A stretch of 64,000 nt of DNA from Sandaracinus sp964481145 (GCA_964481145.1 CAYZTA010000004.1:120164-184163), one strand, 5' to 3'. Shown: positions 17,150-25,763, numbered from the stretch's first letter. The notes: generated by a model from the sequence alone, not told the origin. Made by a program: numbers and translations.

Positions 17150-17548
17150 TTACGGGAGCTCGACAAGCACGACCGTCATCGCTGCCCGACAATCAGCGCC
17201 GCCACCAGGTTCGAAACCGCAGGGAAGCCTTGTTGGTTCGACCGTCCGAGCGGCCCATGGAGCCATGTGTTCGCCTTTGGGCTCATCGTTTTCGTCGTGT
17301 TCGAACCAACGCCCATCACTCACCATCTCAGAGATCGAGACCGCCTCGGAGACGGGAGCAACCCATCGCAACCGCAGAGGTGGAAGCCATCCGTACGTCC
17401 AACGTGTCGATCTCACGAAGGATGGTTCGTGTGCATCGGATGTGACGGTCTCTTGCGCTGCCGCTGGCTGCGGCGGAAACGCAAACTGCACCGAAACCAC
17501 AAAGAGCGCACCCAGGAGCAAAACCGAGCGACAGGTGACGAACATCAT
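17150..17548 (-). CDS. small secreted protein, unknown function
   Basis: A 132-aa protein with a Sec signal (hydrophobic 8-25, probable cleavage after AAA near residue 32) and a mature part of about 100 residues rich in Trp, Arg and Glu (TYGWLPPLRLRW). No family was recognised. ATG 17548 (or 17545 next to it) is preceded by a strong GGAGGTG. It is read toward tRNA-Phe and divergently from the SseB/aminotransferase operon. Confidence 0.65.
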   Translation of the reverse strand: MMFVTCRSVLLLGALFVVSVQFAFPPQPAAAQETVTSDAHEPSFVRSTRWTYGWLPPLRLRWVAPVSEAVSISEMVSDGRWFEHDENDEPKGEHMAPWAARTVEPTRLPCGFEPGGGADCRAAMTVVLVELP

Positions 17549-17579
17549 CGGGCACCTCCGTTCAATACAAGCTCTTCTT

Positions 17580-17608
17580 TTGAAGTGCCTCGTGTCGCGC
17601 CTTATGTC
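17580..17608 (+). promoter_or_regulatory. possible promoter of the SseB-LuxC operon
   Basis: TTGAAG (17580-17585) and TATGTC (17603-17608) with a 17-bp spacer lie in the divergent intergenic region about 115 bp before the first gene. The match is modest. Confidence 0.3.
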
Positions 17609-17724
17609 CACCCCAAAGACATCACGCCGACAAAGAAACATGCGATATGCAGCAACCTTCGGTGGACACCTCCGATACCCACGTGCGATCGGATACATGG
17701 CGGGAATTTGCGGGGGCGGTGTGC

Positions 17725-18642
17725 ATGGGAGTTAGAATCACGAAGAAGGCGGATCTTCGGTTGACTCAAGACTCGGAAGAAAGCCCCCATGCTGCCCTGC
17801 ACCGCTTGCTGCGAGAAGCCGTCCACGGTGGAGCCGCACGGGTGGATGCGCTGCTCGCCCTCAGCCAACGCACGGTTTTCACCGTGCCCTGGCCCGATGG
17901 CATCGAAGGTTATCGAACGCTCTTGAACACCGAAGGGCTCGAAGCACTTCCCATCTTCACCGATCGAAACGAACTCCGAAAGGCCTCACGCCAATTCGGA
18001 TGGATGTTGCCCAATGGCACCTTTGACGAAGTGGAAATCGGCGCGCGCGAAGCATTTCACTACACACAAATTCGCTCATTCGCATTCGTGATCGTGGATA
18101 TCGCTGCAGAGCACGCTTTGGAAATCGGCCGCGAAGAGCTCACGCCTTTGCTCTCCCCAGCCGCGCGTCGCGAGTCTTCTGGGCCCTTTGCCGGCGCGGG
18201 GCGCATCACGTCGAGCTTGATGCGCGCCGTGCGAGCCGACGAGAGTCGCCGCATCTCGAGCCAACCGCCCGCTCCTTCCTCGAGCTTGCCGCCACGTCCT
18301 CCCTCGACTCCACCACCCGATCAACTCGCAAACAATCTTCGGCCGAGTTGCGCGATCGATTCAATCGACACTCCACTCTCCGAAGAGAGACTCGCCGCTC
18401 TCGAACCGATCCTTCGCGAATATCCAGAGGTCGAGTGGGCATGCATCGGTGCGAGCCACGGCGAACGGATGCTCGGTTTGCGTGTCGACCCCCGCATCCG
18501 ACATCGCCTGAACGAAATCGCCGATAAGATCGACCACACTTTGGCGCAAGAACGTTGCCCTGTCGTGCTCCTCGACGATCCCAATCATCTGCGCACGGCC
18601 CGCTCGAACGCATTTGTCTTCTATCCATGGCGTCGACGCTGA
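17725..18642 (+). CDS. SseB-domain protein
   Basis: A 305-aa cytoplasmic protein. Residues about 20-110 match the SseB N-terminal domain (TVFTVPWPDG...LPIFTDRNELRKA), a small alpha/beta module found in SseB and in type III/VII-associated proteins. A Pro/Ser-rich linker (about 190-225) leads to a second alpha/beta domain at 235-305 ending in FVFYPWRRR, which may correspond to the SseB C-terminal domain. ATG 17725 was preferred to the upstream frame opening because the homologous region begins soon after it. It heads the operon that continues with aminotransferase, LuxE-like and LuxC-like genes after a 43-bp gap. Its role there is unknown. Confidence 0.75.
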   Translation: MGVRITKKADLRLTQDSEESPHAALHRLLREAVHGGAARVDALLALSQRTVFTVPWPDGIEGYRTLLNTEGLEALPIFTDRNELRKASRQFGWMLPNGTFDEVEIGAREAFHYTQIRSFAFVIVDIAAEHALEIGREELTPLLSPAARRESSGPFAGAGRITSSLMRAVRADESRRISSQPPAPSSSLPPRPPSTPPPDQLANNLRPSCAIDSIDTPLSEERLAALEPILREYPEVEWACIGASHGERMLGLRVDPRIRHRLNEIADKIDHTLAQERCPVVLLDDPNHLRTARSNAFVFYPWRRR

Positions 18643-18685
18643 GCAGGACTGGCCACCTCCTGCTCCGAGCCGTACAAAGGAGCCT

Positions 18686-20023
18686 GTGTCGACTCCCCTT
18701 GGCTCACGATCTCCTGTAATTCACGCCTCTTTCCCCCGCTCGGCAGCTCTCGTCGATCGACTCGCGCTTTCCGAATGCCCTGCCCTGACCGCGCGGCGCG
18801 CGAGGCGGAGCGAGCGTTCGGGAGCGAGTTGGGATCCGATCGTGTGGGCCGAAGCCCGCGGATCGAACGTCGTCGACGTGGACGGCAATGTCTATGTCGA
18901 TCTCGCATCGGGGTTCGGCGTCGCGTCGATGGGACATGGCCATCCGCGCATCACTCGAGCCATCGAAACGCAAACTCGCCGTCTCGTACACGGCTTTGGT
19001 GACGTTCATCCCTCCATCCCGAAGATCGAACTCCTCGAGCGACTTGCGGCGATGGCCCCCTTCCCTCGCGCGCGCGTGATCTTGGGAGCCCACGGCGCCG
19101 ATGCGATCGAGGCTGCGCTCAAGACAGCCATGCTCCACACCGGACACGCCGGGGTGATGGCCTTCGTCGGAAGTTATCACGGGCTCTCTCACGGCCCCCT
19201 TTCCATCTGTGGTTATCGAGAAGATTTCCGCACTCCTTTTCAAGAGCAGCTCAACCCTCGCACGGTGTTTGCGCCGTGGCCGAACGAAACCACGAACGTC
19301 GACGCAGCGATCGCCGCCGTGCGTGAAGCATGGGATGCGAGCCCTGCGCCGATCGGTGCGCTCTTCATCGAGCCCATCTTGGGACGCGGGGGGGTGCGCA
19401 TTCCTCCGCACGGATTTCTGCGCGCGCTCGGGGCGCTCGCACGTGAACGCAACGCATGCGTGGTCGTCGATGAGATTCTCGTGGGCCTTGGACGATGCGG
19501 CTCCCGTTTCGTCTCGGTCGAAGAGGGGCTCGAACCCGACCTTTTATGCATCGGCAAATCGCTCGGCGGTGGCATGCCGATCAGCGCGTGCATCGGGCGC
19601 GACCACATCATGACTTCCTGGGGAGATTCAGCCGGCGAAGCCATCCACACCGCGACGTTCTTCGGTCATCCGCTCGCATGTGCTGCCGCGCTCGCTTCAC
19701 TCGATGTGATCGAAGAAGAAGATCTCGCCGCGCTCGCCCAACGCAAGGGCGCACTCTGGCTCGATGCATTATCCCAACTCCGTCGAGCTCATCCTTGTAT
19801 TCGCGCAGTGCGAGGGCGCGGTATGTTGATGGGAATCGAGCTCGATTCAGGGCAGCGCACACTGAAGCTCATTCCCACGCTCCTGTCGCGTGGATGGATC
19901 ACGCTCGCCGCGGGAGCGGGCGCCGAGGTGCTTCAAATCGTGCCGCCGATCACGATCGATGAATCACTCCTTGGAGCATTCGTGCGCGAGCTCGATCTTG
20001 CGCTCTCCGAGGTCGGCTCATGA
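18686..20023 (+). CDS. class III PLP-dependent aminotransferase
   Basis: A 445-aa fold-type I enzyme of the acetylornithine/omega-amino-acid aminotransferase class. PLP-site residues are seen: Tyr164 of the SYHG motif, Asp262 in VVVDEI and the Schiff-base Lys291 in CIGKSLGGGMP. Class III enzymes transfer amino groups to aldehydes as well as 2-oxoacids. GTG 18686 was chosen because AAAGGAG lies just before it; the frame extends upstream into the SseB gene. The stop overlaps the LuxE-like start (ATGA, 20020-20023). Together with the next two genes it could aminate the aldehyde they produce. The amino donor is unknown. Confidence 0.88.
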   Translation: MSTPLGSRSPVIHASFPRSAALVDRLALSECPALTARRARRSERSGASWDPIVWAEARGSNVVDVDGNVYVDLASGFGVASMGHGHPRITRAIETQTRRLVHGFGDVHPSIPKIELLERLAAMAPFPRARVILGAHGADAIEAALKTAMLHTGHAGVMAFVGSYHGLSHGPLSICGYREDFRTPFQEQLNPRTVFAPWPNETTNVDAAIAAVREAWDASPAPIGALFIEPILGRGGVRIPPHGFLRALGALARERNACVVVDEILVGLGRCGSRFVSVEEGLEPDLLCIGKSLGGGMPISACIGRDHIMTSWGDSAGEAIHTATFFGHPLACAAALASLDVIEEEDLAALAQRKGALWLDALSQLRRAHPCIRAVRGRGMLMGIELDSGQRTLKLIPTLLSRGWITLAAGAGAEVLQIVPPITIDESLLGAFVRELDLALSEVGS

Positions 20024-21057
20024 GTGAGCGCGAGTCTCTCCAAAAGAAAATTGCAGAAGCGATCGCCATGGGGATCGATCCCGAAACACGCGATGCGCTG
20101 CTGTGCGAAGTGGCCACTTGGCAATCGCGTGTCAATGCGACGTTCGCAAAGCTCTGTCGTGCACGCAAAATCACGTTTGAACACGTTCGAACGCCCGATG
20201 AATGGCCGGCCGTTCCCACCGAGCTCTTCCGTCACGTGCGCGTCTCGACCTACACAGATCCTGCGCTCGATCGACACACCTTCCGCACTTCGGGGACGAC
20301 GAGTGGCGCACGTGGGACACACTTCTTCCGCGATTTGAGCCTCTATGATCTCGCCGCCGAAAAGGCAGCTCGCATGTATTTACTCCCCTCCACCATGCGA
20401 CTCGCGATGCTCGCCGCACACCCAACCGAAGTGCCCGACTCCTCGCTCTCGTACATGCTCGGCCGCTTCGAATGCTGGTTTGGAAGGGAAACGCATTGGT
20501 GCTGGCGCGCCAACACGCTGGATCTCGATGTTCTGCGCAACGCCTTCGACGAAGCCGTCCGTTCGAACGAATCGATCGCCTTGCTCGGAACGTCGTTCGC
20601 GCTCGTCCACACCGAAGATCGTCTGGCGAAAGACGAACGCTGGGAGCTGCCCTCCGGAAGCGTGATCATGCCCACAGGGGGCTTCAAAGGACGCTCCCGT
20701 GAGGTCGACCGCGGAGAACTCCACGCCCTGCTCGAAGCACGATTCGGTTCGAACATCACGATCATCGGAGAGTACGGAATGACCGAACTCTCGTCGCAAA
20801 TGTATGAAATCGAAGGGAAATTAAGCGTTCCGAGCTGGGTCCGCGCCACCCCTGTCGATCCTGACACCTTGCGACCCGTCAAGGAGGGTGAAGTCGGCGT
20901 CTTGCGCATCGACGATCTCGCGAATCTCGATTCGGTTGTCTCGATTCAAACGGCCGACCTTGCGCGGCTCGAGAGCGGTCGCCTCACGCTGCTCGGTCGC
21001 GCCCCCGGCGCAACTCCACGAGGATGTTCGCTCGCCATCGAAGAGGCGCTCTCGTGA
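20020..21057 (+). CDS. LuxE-like acyl-protein synthetase
   Basis: A 345-aa ATP-dependent acyl-activating enzyme of the LuxE family. The phosphate-binding motif FRTSGTTSG is at about 89-97 and EYGMTELSSQMYE at about 254-266 matches the adenylation core. The C-terminal RGCSL holds Cys336, the acyl acceptor of LuxE. In bacterial luminescence LuxE activates a fatty acid and passes it to LuxC. Here LuxC-like is the next gene and overlaps by GTGA. No luciferase (LuxAB) or LuxD acyltransferase gene is present, so the acid substrate is probably supplied from elsewhere and the aldehyde used for something other than light. Confidence 0.88.
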   Translation: MSERESLQKKIAEAIAMGIDPETRDALLCEVATWQSRVNATFAKLCRARKITFEHVRTPDEWPAVPTELFRHVRVSTYTDPALDRHTFRTSGTTSGARGTHFFRDLSLYDLAAEKAARMYLLPSTMRLAMLAAHPTEVPDSSLSYMLGRFECWFGRETHWCWRANTLDLDVLRNAFDEAVRSNESIALLGTSFALVHTEDRLAKDERWELPSGSVIMPTGGFKGRSREVDRGELHALLEARFGSNITIIGEYGMTELSSQMYEIEGKLSVPSWVRATPVDPDTLRPVKEGEVGVLRIDDLANLDSVVSIQTADLARLESGRLTLLGRAPGATPRGCSLAIEEALS

Positions 21058-22280
21058 ACGAGAGTGAGTCGATCGAATCCACCGTCCTAAGGACGCGCGA
21101 AGCGGGCCGCCTTCTACGCTCGGTCGATCACGAACGCGTGATGCACGCACTCATGACAGCGAGCGAGCAGATTGCCAATCCTCTCTCGACGCTCGGCCAC
21201 AAGGCGCGCGCCCTCTTGCCGGCACAAACAGGCCTCTCTCCGGCGAACATCGAGCGCGCGCTTTCCGATTCACTCTCGGCACTTCGCGAAGAAAGTCTCC
21301 GAAAAGCCCTCTCCGCCTTCGAGCGTGCTTTCGATGGACACATGACAGCGAGGAGCTCACTCGCCGGCATGATCTTGGCCGGCAATGTGTTCACAGCATC
21401 GCTCAGACCCATCGCGTGGTCGCTCCTTCTTCGGGTGCCTGTGCTCGTGAAACCGAGCAGCGAGGATGAAGGGCTCTCGACGCTCTTCGTGGATGCCATC
21501 GCGGAAGCCGATCCCGAGATAGGCCATGCGCTTGGCTTCGTTCGTTTTGGCCGCGCAGATCCAGCACTCCTCGCCCACTTCGCAGAATCGTGTGATGTCC
21601 TTCATGTCTGGGGCAGCGACGAGACCATCGCCGAGGTCCGCACGCGCCTTCGCGCCACGACGTCGCTCGTTCCTCATGGTCATGGACTTGGAGCGATCTA
21701 CGTGCCGCGATCTGCCCTCACCGAGCGCGTCGCCACCGAGATCGCACTCGATACTTCCCTCTACGATCAGCGCGGCTGTCTTTCTCCACATTTCGTGTTC
21801 GTCGAAAAGAGCGCGCGCACTTCGGCGATCGATTTCGCCTGCATGCTCGGCGAACAGGCGTTCGCCGAGATGGAACGTGCGATTCCACGCGGTCCACTTC
21901 CGCTCGAAGTCGGTGCCTCCCAAATGCAATGGCGCGGTCTCGGCGCCGTGCGCGGTGAGCTCTTCGAAGGCGAACGTTGGGCCGTTTCTTTCGAAGGAAG
22001 GGCGCCCTTTCGGGTCTCTCCTGGCTATCGCAACCTGGCTGTTTACGAGATCGACTCGCTCGACGAGCTCGGGCGTGTGCTCGCTCCTTTGGGAATACAC
22101 CTCAAAGCGCTGGGCGTCGCAGGCGATCCCGATCTTCGACGGGCCGTTGCGTCAGCACTTCCGACGGGGCTCGCTCCACGCATCAGCAGACCAGGCGAGA
22201 TGCAACGCCCTGGCCTTCTCGCGTCGGCGGACGGTGAACGGCCTTGGTCCGGCTTCGTGCGGACGATCGATCTCGAGTAA
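21054..22280 (+). CDS. LuxC-like acyl-CoA/acyl-protein reductase
   Basis: A 408-aa NADPH-dependent reductase of the LuxC branch of the aldehyde dehydrogenase superfamily. The catalytic Cys242 lies in the motif QRGCLSP. GNVF at 110-113 matches the nucleotide-binding region. GTG 21054 overlaps the LuxE-like stop (GTGA), placing both on a coupled transcript. The expected reaction is reduction of the acyl thioester made by LuxE to a free aldehyde. The C-terminus may be slightly extended. Its last codon is 6 bp from the convergent metallophosphoesterase gene. Confidence 0.88.
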   Translation: MNESESIESTVLRTREAGRLLRSVDHERVMHALMTASEQIANPLSTLGHKARALLPAQTGLSPANIERALSDSLSALREESLRKALSAFERAFDGHMTARSSLAGMILAGNVFTASLRPIAWSLLLRVPVLVKPSSEDEGLSTLFVDAIAEADPEIGHALGFVRFGRADPALLAHFAESCDVLHVWGSDETIAEVRTRLRATTSLVPHGHGLGAIYVPRSALTERVATEIALDTSLYDQRGCLSPHFVFVEKSARTSAIDFACMLGEQAFAEMERAIPRGPLPLEVGASQMQWRGLGAVRGELFEGERWAVSFEGRAPFRVSPGYRNLAVYEIDSLDELGRVLAPLGIHLKALGVAGDPDLRRAVASALPTGLAPRISRPGEMQRPGLLASADGERPWSGFVRTIDLE

Positions 22281-22286
22281 GTTCCG

Positions 22287-23024
22287 TCAAATCCCAATGA
22301 AAAGACGGTGCCCGAAATCGCGGTGCAAGCTTCCTTCGAAGATCTTCGTCGCCGCGCTCTCGATATCGTACTCGACGCGTTTGAAATCGAATTCACGCGT
22401 TTCTGTATCGAAAATCGTATAACTGGCCCGATTGTCGTGATCGCGCGGCTGGCCGACCGATCCCACGCTCACGATGTACTTCCAGCCAGGCCGAAGCGTA
22501 AATCGGCGCGAGGGCAACTCTTCGACTTCACCTGGACGCAGCGCGAATACTTTGCACAGATGTGAGTGGCCAATCAGCGTCAGCTGTCCAAGCTCATCCC
22601 AGATGGGAAGGCATTCTCGCGCCTGCTCAGGAGCGAAGATGTACTCGAATTCCTCGAGGCGAAGAGGCGAGCCATGGCAAAGATCTACACCATGAGCCTT
22701 GAGCTCATGTTTGTATGGGAGTGAACGTAGCCACGCCATGTTTTCGGGCGTGAGCGCCCGCGCGTGAGCGTCGAGGGCTTCTCGCGCAGCTGGATAATAA
22801 TACGAATAATCCATCCGACCGGCCACTGCGGCGTCGTGGTTGCCGAGGATGGTCATCTTCGCGAGATTGCGGATCAGATCGGCGCACTCGTTGGGGCTCG
22901 CGCCATATCCGACGACGTCCCCAAGACAGTAGTATTCGTCCACGCTTTCGCGGCGATACGCTTCGAGTACAGCGCTCAGCGCCTCGATGTTTGCGTGCAC
23001 GTCACTGAAGATGGCAAGGCGCAC
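22287..23024 (-). CDS. metallophosphoesterase (YfcE/MJ0936-like)
   Basis: A 245-aa calcineurin-like phosphoesterase. The dimetal motifs are FSDVHAN at 6-12, LGDVVGYG, LGNHD, CHGSP and a late GHSHL. This is the form with short C-terminus seen in YfcE-like and predicted phosphodiesterase proteins. GTG 23024 was chosen because the fold begins immediately with VRLAIFSD; the open frame upstream has no such homology. It is isolated: its neighbours converge (LuxC-like) or are separated by 171 bp from rpmA on the same strand, with a terminator between. Substrate unknown (phosphodiester or cyclic nucleotide). Confidence 0.88.
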   Translation of the reverse strand: MRLAIFSDVHANIEALSAVLEAYRRESVDEYYCLGDVVGYGASPNECADLIRNLAKMTILGNHDAAVAGRMDYSYYYPAAREALDAHARALTPENMAWLRSLPYKHELKAHGVDLCHGSPLRLEEFEYIFAPEQARECLPIWDELGQLTLIGHSHLCKVFALRPGEVEELPSRRFTLRPGWKYIVSVGSVGQPRDHDNRASYTIFDTETREFDFKRVEYDIESAATKIFEGSLHRDFGHRLFIGI

Positions 23025-23136
23025 GTGACCGACCCGTTGTATAGGACAGGTCCCCTGTCCTGTCCATAGCGCCTCGTTTGAGGCGAGCGAACTTTTCACC
23101 CATTGGGCAGTGAACCATATGGATCGCACCAAGAAG

Positions 23137-23168
23137 AAAAGACGACCCCCTCATGGGGATCGTCTTTT
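23137..23168 (-). terminator. rho-independent terminator of rplU-rpmA
   Basis: AAAAGACGA plus CCCC (23137-23149) pairs with GGGG and TCGTCTTTT (23155-23168, one bulged A) around a 5-nt loop. Read on the minus strand the hairpin ends in UCUUUU followed by CUUCUU, just after the rpmA stop. Confidence 0.8.
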
Positions 23169-23195
23169 CTTTCGGACGCAAAATCGCGGCTTCGC

Positions 23196-23471
23196 TCAGA
23201 CAGAAGCCCGCGGATCATCTTTCGCGTACACAGATACGCGCTGACGCTTTTTTCCCTGACGCTCGTAACGAACGACGCCATCGATGCGCGCCCAGAGCGT
23301 GAAGTCGCTACCCACACCGACGTTGTTGCCCGCGTGAATCGTCGAGCCCACCTGGCGAACGAGGATATTGCCGGCGAGCACTTCCTGACCGCCGTATACC
23401 TTGACGCCTCGGTACTGACTGTTCGAATCGCGACCGTTGCGCGAAGAGCCTTGTCCCTTTTTATGAGCCAT
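23196..23471 (-). CDS. rpmA: 50S ribosomal protein L27
   Basis: A 91-aa L27, of normal length. It starts MAHKKGQGSS directly, as in most Gram-negative L27 proteins whose N-terminus reaches the peptidyl-transferase centre without a cleaved leader. GGAGCAGCAG precedes the ATG. It is the second gene of the conserved rplU-rpmA pair with a 22-bp gap. Confidence 0.97.
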   Translation of the reverse strand: MAHKKGQGSSRNGRDSNSQYRGVKVYGGQEVLAGNILVRQVGSTIHAGNNVGVGSDFTLWARIDGVVRYERQGKKRQRVSVYAKDDPRASV

Positions 23472-23493
23472 TTCTGCTGCTCCTTCAGATGGA

Positions 23494-23802
23494 TCAGGCG
23501 CTCACGCCCGTAATTTTGAGCTCGGTGAAAGGCTGCCGATGACCGCGCTTGCGACGGTAGTTCTTTCGGCGCCGGAACTTGAACACGATGATTTTCTTGG
23601 CGCGATCTTGCGCGACGATTTGAGCCGTGACTTTGGCCCCTTGAACCAAGGGCTTACCGATCGCGACCTTGTCGCCACCGATCATCAGCACTTCTTCGAA
23701 GGTGACGTCGTGGCCGACTTCTCCAGGAAGCTTTTCGACACGGAGGCGGTCGCCTTCCATGACCCGATACTGCTTCCCGCCCGTCTTGATGACTGCGTAC
23801 AT
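23494..23802 (-). CDS. rplU: 50S ribosomal protein L21
   Basis: A 102-aa L21 beginning MYAVIKTGGKQYRV and ending in the basic RRRKNYRRKRGHRQ block that binds 23S rRNA. AAGGAAG precedes ATG 23802; the long open frame upstream is not coding for this protein. The gene begins an operon with rpmA. The common downstream partner obgE is absent here. Confidence 0.97.
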   Translation of the reverse strand: MYAVIKTGGKQYRVMEGDRLRVEKLPGEVGHDVTFEEVLMIGGDKVAIGKPLVQGAKVTAQIVAQDRAKKIIVFKFRRRKNYRRKRGHRQPFTELKITGVSA

Positions 23803-23887
23803 TGCTTCGCTTCCTTTGCACCGCAAACGGCGTCGCCGCGCCTGCAGGCGGGGGACCGAACATGATCCCCACTCGATGAGGGCGCGG

Positions 23888-23915
23888 AGTGTACGCCACT
23901 CGGCGCAGAGCGCAA
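23888..23915 (-). promoter_or_regulatory. candidate rplU-rpmA promoter
   Basis: TTGCGC (23915-23910) and TACACT (23893-23888), 16 bp apart on the minus strand, about 85 bp before the rplU start. The leader between could carry autogenous control, but no ribosomal-protein leader structure was recognised. Confidence 0.4.
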
Positions 23916-23979
23916 GTCTTGGTTCGAACGTGTCGGCTTGACCACCTGCGTCAGACCCCTTAGACGTCGCGGCCGATCC

Positions 23980-24720
23980 ATGGTCAAGCGCAAGCACGAA
24001 GACGAAGAAACTGAGGGAGGAAACCCCAAAAGGCGGCCTTCTCCGCGCGAGGTGCCGGTCATGCGTCGGCGACCTTCGGAGGCGCGGGAGCAGCTCCCGG
24101 CCGAGCTCGAAGCGTTCGCCGCCGGCGATGACGACGCGCTCTGGAGGCGCGAGCGGCAACGCGGACGAATCGAAGATCCGCGGCCCGTGGCCGCGACGCT
24201 CGTCCCAGGCGTGGCCAATCGCGATGCGCGATTGGTGGGGGAGGCGAGAGTCAAGCGTCTGCGCGCAGCGATTGAGGCGAAGGACGAAGAGCTGCTGGCG
24301 GAGGAGCTCTCGGAAGCTGTTCGCCTGGCAGTATGGCGCGCGCTGAATGTCGTCGGGTTCGATGTGTTCGCTGAAGCCGTGCTCGGAATCCCTCCTGAGG
24401 AGGGACGCTCGCTCGCCAAACGAGGCGCCGCCAACATCGGTGAAGTTTGCAAACCCGAAGACGAAACCACCGTGGCGCTTTGGATGCGCGCGGAGGCAGG
24501 TCTCTTGGAACACGCACCCGATGCACGAGCGACCCTTCGAGGAGGCCGCCTCCATTTGGAGTTGCCTTTCGAGCGCGCAGCCGAGGCTCTGAGTGGAGTC
24601 GGTCGCCGCGCGGCACCGCTCGTTCATTTGCGCGCGGGTTCGGAAGTCGTGATCGATCGCCCCAAAGGGCTCGCCCCCCTCAGCAAGATCATCGAACGCG
24701 ATCGTCCTCGCGACGAATGA
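23980..24720 (+). CDS. hypothetical protein, charged
   Basis: A 246-aa protein divergent from rplU. The N-terminal 70 residues are strongly charged and low in hydrophobics (KRKHEDEETEGGNPKRRPS), probably disordered. The rest is helical with alternating acidic and basic patches (LRAAIEAKDEELLAEELSEAVRLAVW). No family, signal or membrane segment was recognised. ATG 23980 was preferred to TTG 23938; neither has a clear ribosome binding site. A small hairpin follows the stop. Confidence 0.55.
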   Translation: MVKRKHEDEETEGGNPKRRPSPREVPVMRRRPSEAREQLPAELEAFAAGDDDALWRRERQRGRIEDPRPVAATLVPGVANRDARLVGEARVKRLRAAIEAKDEELLAEELSEAVRLAVWRALNVVGFDVFAEAVLGIPPEEGRSLAKRGAANIGEVCKPEDETTVALWMRAEAGLLEHAPDARATLRGGRLHLELPFERAAEALSGVGRRAAPLVHLRAGSEVVIDRPKGLAPLSKIIERDRPRDE

Positions 24721-24748
24721 GCGGCTCGCGTCGAGGCCGCGATTTTGA
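24721..24748 (+). terminator. possible terminator
   Basis: GCGGCTCG (24721-24728) can pair with CGA-G-GCCGC (24732-24740, one bulge), followed by GATTTTGATG. The stem is short and the T-run has four bases, so confidence is low. Confidence 0.35.
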
Positions 24749-24787
24749 TGCGATTCAATGAAAATAGGATTCGCAGACAGAAAAACA

Positions 24788-24816
24788 TTGACACGCATTA
24801 TGATTAGGACTACTAA
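24788..24816 (+). promoter_or_regulatory. sigma-70 promoter of the lipoprotein/MarR unit
   Basis: The -35 box TTGACA (24788-24793) is consensus and the -10 box TACTAA (24811-24816) lies exactly 17 bp later. This is one of the best promoter matches in the window. The -10 is covered by the inverted repeat listed next. Confidence 0.7.
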
Positions 24817-24820
24817 TCAT
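24800..24820. promoter_or_regulatory. MarR/SlyA-type operator (perfect inverted repeat)
   Basis: ATGATTAG (24800-24807) and CTAATCAT (24813-24820) form a perfect 8-bp inverted repeat around GACTA. The TTAG...CTAA core resembles SlyA/MarR-family sites. It sits over the promoter spacer and -10 box, and a MarR-family regulator is encoded 0.9 kb downstream, so autoregulated repression is likely. Confidence 0.65.
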
Positions 24821-24905
24821 CAACGGCGGAACGGAGCTCATTTCCGACGCCGATAGGATGAACCCGGGGCGGATATGCCCTGATGAGGGATTGGAGTAGT
24901 ACGTC

Positions 24906-25631
24906 ATGCGATATGCGCGAATGTTTCTTTTTTCATTACTCTTGATGAGTCTTGGCTGCGCCACGGAAGTGGGCGGCATTGCCTCCCCAGAAGATGCGAC
25001 CATCGAAGCATCGTTCGATATCGTCCGAACTGAAGTTCGACGTGAAAATGGCCATGTGATCTTCCGTCAAGAAGTTCGGGATGCAGCTGGCGCCATCACA
25101 CCCGCTGCGACTGGTGCACTGGCAGGCTCGAGTGTGTACAGCTACGTCTGGCCGACCAGCATCAATTCCTCCGCCGTCGGGTTCGAAGCCGACCAAGGAA
25201 TCCTCGCCTTCGTTCTGACTTCGCATCCGGACTTCGACGACACCCCGCGTGAAGACGAAAACGGCGACGGAGACCCCAACAACGACGGGAATTTGTGGCA
25301 CAGCCACTGGGTCGTGCTCACGCAAGATGAGACCTGCGGTGGTGGGCTCAAAGTGCGTGACATCCCCGAGGGTTCCACTCCGAGAGTGCCGGAGACCTGG
25401 CCCGAGCTTCCCATCTTGATCGACAGCCCCGGCTACGCGCCCACCCTTTCAGGTGATGTGATCGAAGTGCGAATCCCCGAAAGCGCCATCACTTTCCCCG
25501 AATCGTTCAACTACGACGGTGTGACCGCAGCGCTGCGTGTGAATGCAGATCTTCATCAACCCCTCTTGTGCGTCGTGTCGGTCAGCGATGTCGCGTCGGG
25601 TGATCTCACCCTGCCTGGCATCGTCGATTGA
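24906..25631 (+). CDS. conserved lipoprotein controlled with MarR
   Basis: A 241-aa predicted lipoprotein (MSLGC, Cys18). The mature protein begins after a short linker and includes SYVWPTSINSS, a segment with HPDFDDTP and an acidic EDENGDGDPNNDGN stretch that resembles calcium-binding loops, then LWHSHWVVL and TCGGGLKV. This looks like a conserved family of exported proteins of unknown function, but I cannot name it. GGAG lies before ATG 24906. It is transcribed from the MarR-type promoter, with the MarR gene 133 bp downstream after a hairpin, so it may be the regulator's main target. Confidence 0.8.
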   Translation: MRYARMFLFSLLLMSLGCATEVGGIASPEDATIEASFDIVRTEVRRENGHVIFRQEVRDAAGAITPAATGALAGSSVYSYVWPTSINSSAVGFEADQGILAFVLTSHPDFDDTPREDENGDGDPNNDGNLWHSHWVVLTQDETCGGGLKVRDIPEGSTPRVPETWPELPILIDSPGYAPTLSGDVIEVRIPESAITFPESFNYDGVTAALRVNADLHQPLLCVVSVSDVASGDLTLPGIVD

Positions 25632-25666
25632 TGAGCCATCGACTGGCCTGCTAGACCCCCCGAGTC

Positions 25667-25695
25667 AGGGTCGGGAGGAGGAGCCACCCGACCCT
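25667..25695 (+). terminator. 9-bp hairpin between lipoprotein and MarR genes
   Basis: AGGGTCGGG (25667-25675) and CCCGACCCT (25687-25695) form a perfect stem around an 11-nt loop. There is no T-run, so it is a weak terminator, attenuator or processing site that could lower MarR expression relative to the lipoprotein. Confidence 0.4.
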
Positions 25696-25763
25696 TCGAT
25701 TCGACGGACATCCCGATGCAAGGTACGATTTGGTAATTCGTTGCCCTCGGACAGGTAGCCCAT

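Noticed and set aside
18614..18685. Upstream TTG start for the aminotransferase
   Set aside because: It overlaps the SseB coding region and lacks a ribosome binding site. GTG 18686 has AAAGGAG just before it.
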